NCBI GenBank assembly: GCA_030388825.1
Contig: CP128835.1
Coordinates: 3,156,001-3,220,000, forward strand
Direction: 5' to 3'
DNA: 64,000 nucleotides
Source: Rossellomorea sp. AcN35-11
GTDB lineage: Bacteria > Bacillota > Bacilli > Bacillales > Bacillaceae_B
Under the pieces are notes generated by a model, which worked only from the letters and a program-made list of their open reading frames with translations, searched no databases and was not told the origin of the DNA. The position numbers and the translations under genes are program-made. Of this stretch, positions 57,808 to 64,000 are shown one piece after another (position 1 is the stretch's first letter; each line of letters starts with the position of its first letter).

Positions 57808-58639
57808 CTAGAAGCCAATTTCAGCGCTCCGTATCATCATGGTCCTGTTACGCACCCAGTCATCTATCTCCCTTTTCCCCTTTTCATCCAACTGACTTGC
57901 CATCTCAAATTTCATACGTTCACCTGCCCATGCTACATAAGGTGAAAGATCGCCTACATCTTCCCTTTTGGATCGATATCCTTTGTACCACCCTTTGATA
58001 AATGTGGAAATGGTTGTGTCAGAAAAAAAATTGACTGCCCTGAATTTCTAGGATAGATAACGTCCTTGCAAGGTCTAAGTGATAATCACCGTATGAGCAG
58101 TTTGCCCAATCGATCACCCCATCCACATTAATCAACACGTTTAATGGATGGAAGTCCAGATGAAGCAATGAATGTTTTTCGTTATGACATTTGGAAAGTA
58201 ATTCTTCCTCAATATCTGATTTCGGCTTCAGCCAGTTCTCAGATATATGATATGGAAAATCATGCACCGGAAGATTATGAAGCATCGCCTGCATAACCCC
58301 AAACTTTACTCCGAAACCAAACGATTCCTGTGGCCTTTCAAGAAGATGATGAAAGACTGTCTTGCCTTCCACCCACTCCATTAACATAATGGAGTGTTGA
58401 GCCACGTTTTCCACTCTATACACTAGCGGACATGGAATACCCATTTTCCGGACATACTTCATGATGGCTTCTTCACGTTTAAACCGATTCAGGTTCTCCT
58501 TTTCGGATATGCGAACAGCTAGGACAGATCCTTCCTTCAAGACCACTTTCCAAACAGAGCTGTCTTTGCTTTCAGCAACTGAAGAAATGATATCCACTTC
58601 ATTCACTTTCAACTTTTCCAGCAACCCGTTTATTTCCAT
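57808..58639 (-). pseudogene. Aminoglycoside phosphotransferase-family (APH/choline kinase-like) protein, frameshifted
   Basis: A protein-kinase-like fold: LAVRISEKEN (ATP Lys region), the hinge MLMEWVEGK, the catalytic loop LLHLDFHPLNVLI and the metal Asp in GVIDWANCSYGD. The reading stops after GSQFFF at 58019, but removing one A from the run of eight at 58023-58030 joins it to SDTTISTFIKGWYKGYRSKRED and carries on to a stop at 57808, about 277 residues, normal for the family. The small-molecule substrate is unknown; antibiotic resistance should not be assumed. Probably intact in the organism. Confidence 0.78.
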
Positions 58640-59024
58640 CTTCTGATCTCCTTTCTGTATGACTCACATACTGACTTACAGTTCTCACACCATTAAGAAG
58701 CAGGATGATTTATCGAATTCTTTTACTCACCTGCATATTTTCCAATATAAACCAAAAATAATTTCTCCTATTGATTATATAATAAAAGCTTACACTTTTT
58801 TGTATTTTCTAAAAAATATACGATATTTTGTAATCATTTCTCTACAATTCAAAATATAAAGTGTATAATGAAGGTAATAACCGAGAATCTGACTGAAAAG
58901 GTATGTCTCCATATATGATTTCGATGAAATGAACTTCCTCTTCTAGATCAACTGCAACCCATAATACGTTATCGTATCTGACTGCTTAGTCATTTCGTCA
59001 AAATAGTTGGGAGCTGATGAGAGA
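58640..59024. other. Intergenic region, AT-rich
   Basis: A 385-bp gap between divergent genes. A good -10 (TATAAT, about 58863-58868) lies about 155 bp upstream of the small plus-strand gene. A matching -35 is not clear. No repeat or RNA gene is recognised. Confidence 0.4.
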
Positions 59025-59222
59025 ATGAAAGACAAGCTGACAAGAAAGCACACCGAAACGCTGGCAATCAAAAGTGCCTATCAATTCTGTGTGGCTATAG
59101 GAATTAAGCCCAGCTTAGTAAACCTATCCATGGTCACCGGATTCTCTGAAGAAAGTATACTGGAAATACTAGAAATATCGTTTAGTCAAAATAATGTTCA
59201 TATGAAAGATCGCTCTACCTGA
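59025..59222 (+). CDS. Small helical protein, unknown
   Basis: About 65 residues, starting MKDKLTRKHTETLAIKSAYQF, with GGGAG nine to twelve bases upstream of ATG 59025. The middle (IKPSLVNLSMVTGFSEESILEILEIS) could be a helix-turn-helix-like pair, which would suit a small DNA-binding or anti-sigma-like protein, but I do not recognise it. It is convergent with metH. Confidence 0.55.
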   Translation: MKDKLTRKHTETLAIKSAYQFCVAIGIKPSLVNLSMVTGFSEESILEILEISFSQNNVHMKDRST

Positions 59223-59374
59223 TTTTTTGATTTCCCCATTTATCTATACAGCGGAGTAACATTTACCTCTTTTCCAACATTCCTTTCATTTAGAGAATCG
59301 TTTGTCTTTCAATATTCCCGCCACTGACCTTAACATAAAATTACCCATTGAGCTATTGAGCGCTTGATCACATG

Positions 59375-59413
59375 TAAAAAGCAACTTCGCTCTGCGAAGT
59401 TGCTTTTTTTTTA
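59375..59413 (-). terminator. Terminator of the yitJ-metH operon
   Basis: A perfect hairpin AAAGCAACTTCGC / GCGAAGTTGCTTT with TCT loop and A/T-run flanks, just before the metH stop. Confidence 0.92.
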
Positions 59414-59425
59414 CATTTATACCTT

Positions 59426-62400
59426 TTATAATACATTAAAATATCTGGCTTCCGGATGAGCGAAAACCATCGCCGTGACGGACGCTTCGGGCTCCATCAT
59501 GCAGCCATCGGTTAAATGGATTCCAATGGTTTCCGGTTGAATAAGCTTGAACAACTTCTTTTGATCTTCAAGCTCCGGGCAGGCTGGATAACCAAATGAA
59601 AATCTCTGCCCTTGATAATGAGTCCTGAACCGGTCCTGCATGGTAAAATCAACGGGATCAGGAAACCCCCACCTGCTCCTCATCATTTCATGCACCCTCT
59701 CAGCCAGACCTTCTGCTGTTTCTAATGCTAGTGCTTGCAAAGCATGGCTTTCAAGGAATCGCCCCGCTTCTTTCAATTCTTTCGCCCACTGTCTGATCTT
59801 CATACCAGCCGTTACGGCAAAGAAGCCGACATAATCCATTTCACCACTCTCTACAGATCTTAAGTAATCTGCCAGACATAAACATTGATTACCTCCCTGC
59901 CTAGGAAAGTGAAACCGTTCCATTTCCACGGATGGATCATCAGGATGATAGATGATAACATCGTCCCCATCAGATTGGGCAGGAAAAAATTGATACCTCG
60001 CTGAACCTTGAATCATCCCTTTTTGTTTAGCTTTCTGAAAGAGCTCATCCGTCACAGCTTTCAGTCCCACCGTTCGCTCGTCTCCTTCTTCTAATAGTCT
60101 TGAAATTTTCCCTTTGATCCCAAGATGATGACCAAGCAGCATTTGCTGATTAATATAGGGTTGAATCTGATCCAGTGAGAATTCTTTTATCGTATGTGGG
60201 AACAAGTCGGCCGGGATATGAACTTTTACATCTTTTGCAACTGAAGATCTTGATATCACTGCCGTTGCAGATTGTTTTCGAGCCGGTGATTCTCTAACCG
60301 AAACAAACTTGCTTCGCTTTTCAATGCTTTCTTCTTCCATTCGTTTCCTTGTTTCTGCATGCTGAATTCCATTCATAATACTAAGGCCATCCATGGCATC
60401 CTTTGCATAAAGCACCAGACCATCATATTCCATCCCGATCTTATTCGTTGTAAATTTCCTGGTGAGGGCAGCACCTCCCACTACAAGGGGGACGGAAATA
60501 TCAGATTGTTTTAAATCATTCGCCGTGATGACCATTTGCTGGGCCGATTTCACAAGGAGGCCGGATAATCCAACAATATCTGGCTTTTCTTCCTTGATGA
60601 CATCGATCAGTTGTTGTGGTGACACTTTTATTCCTAAATCAATCACCTCATAACCATTATTACTGAGGATTATATCAACGAGATTCTTTCCAATATCATG
60701 AACATCCCCTTTGACAGTGGCTAAAATGACCTTTCCCTTCGTAGATGAACTTGCCGTTTGTTCCATATGTGGTTCCAGATGGGCAACAGATGCTTTCATG
60801 ACCTCCGCACTCTGCAACACTTCTGCTACAATCAGCTGGTTATCATTAAATAGTCTCCCTACTTCACTCATCCCTTCCATCAGTGGGCCGTTAATGATAT
60901 CAAGTGGGGATTCATACTTCTGAAGAGCAATCTCAAGGTCGTCGACAAGCCCTTGCTTCGTCCCTTCAACTACATAATGGGACAGTCTTTCTTCCAGGGT
61001 CATCGTGTTTACGGGAACCTTTACTTCCTTCTTTTTCCCCCTATAATAGGCAGTGAATTCAGCAAGGCTTGAATCAGAAGTTTTAAATAATAATTTTTCT
61101 GCCATCTTCACTTCTTCATCCGGTATCGAGGCGAATCGTTCTAGTTTTTCTGTATTGACAATCGCATAATCCAATCCCGCTTTTGTACAATGATAAAGAT
61201 AGACAGCGTTCAGCACCTCTCTGCCAACAGGAGGCAGGCCAAACGAAACGTTACTGATCCCTAAGATGTGCGGGCATTTCGGTAAGACTTCCTTTATTTT
61301 CTTTATCCCTTCCACCGTGGCTTCAGCAGATCCGATATACTGATCATCTCCAGTGCCAACCGGAAAGACGAGGGGATCAAAGATAATGTCTTCTGATGAG
61401 ATCCCATATTTCTCAGTTAATAATTTGTGGGAACGGTGAGCAATTTCTACCTTCCTTTCAACAGAAACCCCCATCCCTTTTTCATCGATTGTCCCAACTA
61501 CCACTGCCGCTCCGTATTCTTTCATCAGTTTTGTCACCTTTTCAAACCGCTCTTCTCCATCCTCAAGGTTTATGGAATTGATGATGGCTTTTCCCTGAAT
61601 GTGTTTCAAGGCGGTCTCCATCACATTCTCATCAGTAGAATCAATGATAAGGGGGACTTTAACTTTCTTGACCACCTCCTGTATAAATACATTCATATCC
61701 GCATCTTCTTCACGGTCTGGGTCTGCAAGGCAAATATCGATGATCTGGGCACCATTCTTCACTTGTGCCCTTGCAATCTCTGAAGCTTCTTCCATTTTAC
61801 CTTCAGCTATCAATCTCTTGAATTTCCTGGAGCCGATGACATTTGTCCTTTCTCCGACCAGGATTGGTCTTAGACCCTCATCTTCATATAGAAAAGGGTC
61901 AATACCTGAAACCGCATGAGGATGTGAATCGTTAGGCTTCCGGGGCGGCAGCCCACTCACGGATTCTGAAAGGGCACGGATATGGACAGGGGTGGTTCCA
62001 CAGCAGCCTCCTACGAGATTAAGCCAGCCCTTCTCAGCGAAGCCTTTCATCTTCACACTTAGTGAGTCAGGGGTCTCGTTGTAATTCCCCTCCTCATCCG
62101 GTAAACCGGCATTGGGGTAACAACTGACATACGTAGTTGCGAGACTTGATAAGGAACGGATATGGTCTCTCATAAATTCAGGACCAGTCGCACAGTTCAA
62201 TCCTACGACTAATGGATTCAAATGTTCCAATGATAAATAAAATGCTTCGATATTCTGACCTGCCAGTGTGGTTCCCATGGGCTCGATCGTCCCGGATAAA
62301 AGAATAGGTACTTCTTTCCCTATGGTATCAAATGCTGTCCGTATCCCAAGATTTGCCGCTTTAACATTCAATGCATCCTGACTCGTTTCAAGCAGGAGCA

Positions 62401-62872
62401 CATCCACTCCTCCATCAAGAAGGCCTTCAGCTTGAACACGGTAGTTATCTACTAACTCACCGAAGCTTATTCCCCCTGTGACAGATAGGGTTTTAGTAGT
62501 TGGCCCGAGAGAACCCGCAACAAATCTCGGCCAATCTGGAGTCGATCTTTCACGGGCCGCTTTTTTGGCGATTTCTGCGGCCACTTTGTTTATTTCATAA
62601 GCTTTGTAGCCCAGATCATATTCATCCAGTACCACGGGAGTTGCTCCAAATGTGTTCGTTTCAATCACATCTGCTCCTGCATCCAGGTATTCAAGATGAA
62701 TCCTATAAATGACTTCAGGGGCTGTCAAAACAAGATTTTCATTACAACCGTCAAGCTTTTCCCCTCCAAAGTCTTCAGGAGATAATTCCGCTTGTTGAAG
62801 CATCGTTCCCATTGCTCCATCGAGTACAAGTATTTTTTTTCTGAGTTGTTGTTCAAACAATGTGATGGCCAT
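59426..62872 (-). CDS. metH: Cobalamin-dependent methionine synthase
   Basis: A 1148-residue modular enzyme that moves a methyl group from 5-methyl-tetrahydrofolate to homocysteine through methylcobalamin. Domain order: homocysteine-binding barrel (DGAMGTMLQ, zinc Cys in GLNCATG and GGCCGTTP), pterin-binding barrel (about 340-620, VGERTNVIGSRKFKRL), cap helices, B12 domain with DVHDIGKN (cobalt-ligand His), and activation domain (PACPELEDQKKLF). The start is ATG 62872 with AAAGAGAGG; it overlaps the upstream yitJ stop by 20 bp, so translation is coupled. Last gene before a strong terminator. Confidence 0.93.
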   Translation of the reverse strand: MAITLFEQQLRKKILVLDGAMGTMLQQAELSPEDFGGEKLDGCNENLVLTAPEVIYRIHLEYLDAGADVIETNTFGATPVVLDEYDLGYKAYEINKVAAEIAKKAARERSTPDWPRFVAGSLGPTTKTLSVTGGISFGELVDNYRVQAEGLLDGGVDVLLLETSQDALNVKAANLGIRTAFDTIGKEVPILLSGTIEPMGTTLAGQNIEAFYLSLEHLNPLVVGLNCATGPEFMRDHIRSLSSLATTYVSCYPNAGLPDEEGNYNETPDSLSVKMKGFAEKGWLNLVGGCCGTTPVHIRALSESVSGLPPRKPNDSHPHAVSGIDPFLYEDEGLRPILVGERTNVIGSRKFKRLIAEGKMEEASEIARAQVKNGAQIIDICLADPDREEDADMNVFIQEVVKKVKVPLIIDSTDENVMETALKHIQGKAIINSINLEDGEERFEKVTKLMKEYGAAVVVGTIDEKGMGVSVERKVEIAHRSHKLLTEKYGISSEDIIFDPLVFPVGTGDDQYIGSAEATVEGIKKIKEVLPKCPHILGISNVSFGLPPVGREVLNAVYLYHCTKAGLDYAIVNTEKLERFASIPDEEVKMAEKLLFKTSDSSLAEFTAYYRGKKKEVKVPVNTMTLEERLSHYVVEGTKQGLVDDLEIALQKYESPLDIINGPLMEGMSEVGRLFNDNQLIVAEVLQSAEVMKASVAHLEPHMEQTASSSTKGKVILATVKGDVHDIGKNLVDIILSNNGYEVIDLGIKVSPQQLIDVIKEEKPDIVGLSGLLVKSAQQMVITANDLKQSDISVPLVVGGAALTRKFTTNKIGMEYDGLVLYAKDAMDGLSIMNGIQHAETRKRMEEESIEKRSKFVSVRESPARKQSATAVISRSSVAKDVKVHIPADLFPHTIKEFSLDQIQPYINQQMLLGHHLGIKGKISRLLEEGDERTVGLKAVTDELFQKAKQKGMIQGSARYQFFPAQSDGDDVIIYHPDDPSVEMERFHFPRQGGNQCLCLADYLRSVESGEMDYVGFFAVTAGMKIRQWAKELKEAGRFLESHALQALALETAEGLAERVHEMMRSRWGFPDPVDFTMQDRFRTHYQGQRFSFGYPACPELEDQKKLFKLIQPETIGIHLTDGCMMEPEASVTAMVFAHPEARYFNVL

Positions 62873-64000
62873 AGGGAACCTCTCTTTCTGAATTGACTTT
62901 AGCATGAACATAGTGAATCAATTCGATGCTCATATCGTAACGGACAAAAGGAGTGATGAGATAAATACCATTGAACAACTCGATTGCCGTATCCAATAAC
63001 TCCTTCGCTATTTCCATTCCCTTTGCTCGCGCAATAACCGGGTCACTTCCAGCCTCATTCATCCTCTTCCTTGTTTCTTCCGGAACATTTATACCAGGAA
63101 CTTCGTGGTGCAAGAATTCTGCATTTCTTGAGCTGATCAGTGGCATGATTCCAATAAAGATCGGAACATCTAAATGTTTTGTGGCTTCATGCACTTGAAA
63201 CAGCTGCTCTTTCCCGAATATGGGTTGGGAAATGAAATAATCGGCTCCCGCTTTCTTTTTCTTTTCGAGCCTTTTCACTGAAGCGTTCAAATGCCTGAAA
63301 TTTGGGTTAAATGCTGCTCCAACTGAAAACTGAGTACGCTCACGGAGTGATTTACCTGAAAACGATATGCCTTCATTGTTCTGCTTGATTAATTCGATAA
63401 GTTCAAGGGACGACAGGTCATATACTGATGCAGCCCCTGGAAAATCACCAATCTTGGCGGGATCACCCGTTATCGCTAATATATTGTGAATCCCTAACGT
63501 GTGTAAACCCATTAGGTGAGACTGAAGTCCAATCAGGTTCCGATCCCGGCAAGTAATGTGGACTAATGGGGTGAGGTCAAATCTTGATTGGACAAGGCTG
63601 CCGATCGCGTCATTTCCTATACGTGGTGATGCCAAGGGGTTATCAGCAAGGGTGATTGCATCGATTCCAGCTCCCTTAAGGGCCTCAGCGCCTTGAAAAA
63701 ACAGCTTGGTATCCAAATGTTTAGGAGGATCGAGTTCAACGATGATGGTTTTCTTTTCTTTTACCTTCGTATGCAACAGGCTCCCTTTGATAGTCGGAGA
63801 TGATAACTGAACGATTTCTTTCTTTTTCACCTCTTTTTGTTTCACAGGTTCCCTGCTTTTCAGCCGGGCAGCAACTGATCGGATGTGATCGGGAGTCGTT
63901 CCACAGCACCCCCCGATGAGCCTTGCACCCTGCATTCTCAATTCATTGCTTATATCCCCGAAGTAATCCGGTTCAGCAGAGTAATAGAACCGTCCTTCTT
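62853..64000 (-). CDS. yitJ: Bifunctional homocysteine S-methyltransferase / methylenetetrahydrofolate reductase (YitJ), partial
   Basis: The gene runs off the window at its 5' end; the visible 382 codons hold the end of the homocysteine methyltransferase domain (zinc motif GGCCGTTPDH) and a full MetF-like FAD domain (about 80 to the end) with TCRDRNLIGLQSHLMGLHTLGIHNILAITGDPAKIGD and GADYFISQPIF. The product supplies 5-methyl-tetrahydrofolate to MetH, encoded directly downstream with a 20-bp overlap. An S-box (SAM) leader would be expected outside the window. Confidence 0.9.
   Translation of the reverse strand, partial: EGRFYYSAEPDYFGDISNELRMQGARLIGGCCGTTPDHIRSVAARLKSREPVKQKEVKKKEIVQLSSPTIKGSLLHTKVKEKKTIIVELDPPKHLDTKLFFQGAEALKGAGIDAITLADNPLASPRIGNDAIGSLVQSRFDLTPLVHITCRDRNLIGLQSHLMGLHTLGIHNILAITGDPAKIGDFPGAASVYDLSSLELIELIKQNNEGISFSGKSLRERTQFSVGAAFNPNFRHLNASVKRLEKKKKAGADYFISQPIFGKEQLFQVHEATKHLDVPIFIGIMPLISSRNAEFLHHEVPGINVPEETRKRMNEAGSDPVIARAKGMEIAKELLDTAIELFNGIYLITPFVRYDMSIELIHYVHAKVNSEREVPYGHHIV

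Overview
The window looks like chromosomal DNA of a low-to-moderate GC, spore-forming member of the Bacillaceae (Bacillus sensu lato; a Rossellomorea-type genome would fit, but I cannot place the genus from sequence alone). The evidence is T-box leaders on aminoacyl-tRNA synthetase genes, strong AGGAGG-type ribosome sites with frequent TTG/GTG starts, a thermolysin-type protease, a KinB-like sensor kinase, an RNase J, PadR-ChrA and ArsR-ArsB-ArsC modules, and YitT, YwaF and MhqO/MhqD homologues. I saw no tRNA or rRNA genes, prophage, intact insertion sequence or CRISPR array.

Layout. 1-3.7 kb: an acetyltransferase fragment, a serine hydrolase, tyrZ with a tyrosine T-box, and an O-methyltransferase. 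4-8.6 kb: an RNase J paralogue, a MarR-nitroreductase-monooxygenase operon with a clear operator, and glycerol-1-phosphate dehydrogenase. 8.7-14.2 kb: DinB, a small membrane protein, a FAD dehydrogenase/DUF2785 pair, rlmN and an acetyltransferase. 14.3-17.9 kb: an AraC-type regulator divergent from a DUF485/ActP-type acetate symporter operon; regulator and symporter each carry an in-frame TAG. 18-21 kb: small accessory enzymes. 21.2-31.3 kb: secreted hydrolases (M4 protease, M14 carboxypeptidase, lipase), the ars operon, SulP and UspA. 31.5-36.5 kb: a dihydroorotate-dehydrogenase-like/membrane fusion, PadR-ChrA and pssA. 37-40.3 kb: a short threonyl-tRNA synthetase behind three tandem T-boxes, then uppP. 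40.7-48.3 kb: YitT, a sporulation-type kinase and a putative envelope-lipid operon (YwaF, PlsY, acetyltransferase-aminotransferase fusion, LtaS-like enzyme). 48.5-58.6 kb: hydrolases, a phosphodiesterase, a second YitT, a cyclase-fold protein, mhqO-mhqD and a kinase. 59.4-64 kb: metH and a yitJ-type gene that runs off the end.

The most notable items are: (1) a 401-residue ThrRS without TGS and editing domains, controlled by three near-identical ~254-bp T-box units; (2) the PlsY / GNAT-class V aminotransferase / LtaS-like operon, whose combined product I cannot name; (3) the DHOD-like barrel fused to a polytopic membrane region; (4) a repeat family built on GGGACGGACCT, often as inverted pairs in gene gaps.

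A strong caution: at least eleven otherwise well-conserved genes are broken by single frameshifts, most often one extra base in a G or C run (rlmN, pssA, RNase J, MarR, O-methyltransferase and others). This looks more like sequencing or assembly error than decay, so 'pseudogene' entries with one lesion should be read as probably intact genes. The esterase near 28 kb has several lesions and is a better candidate for real decay.
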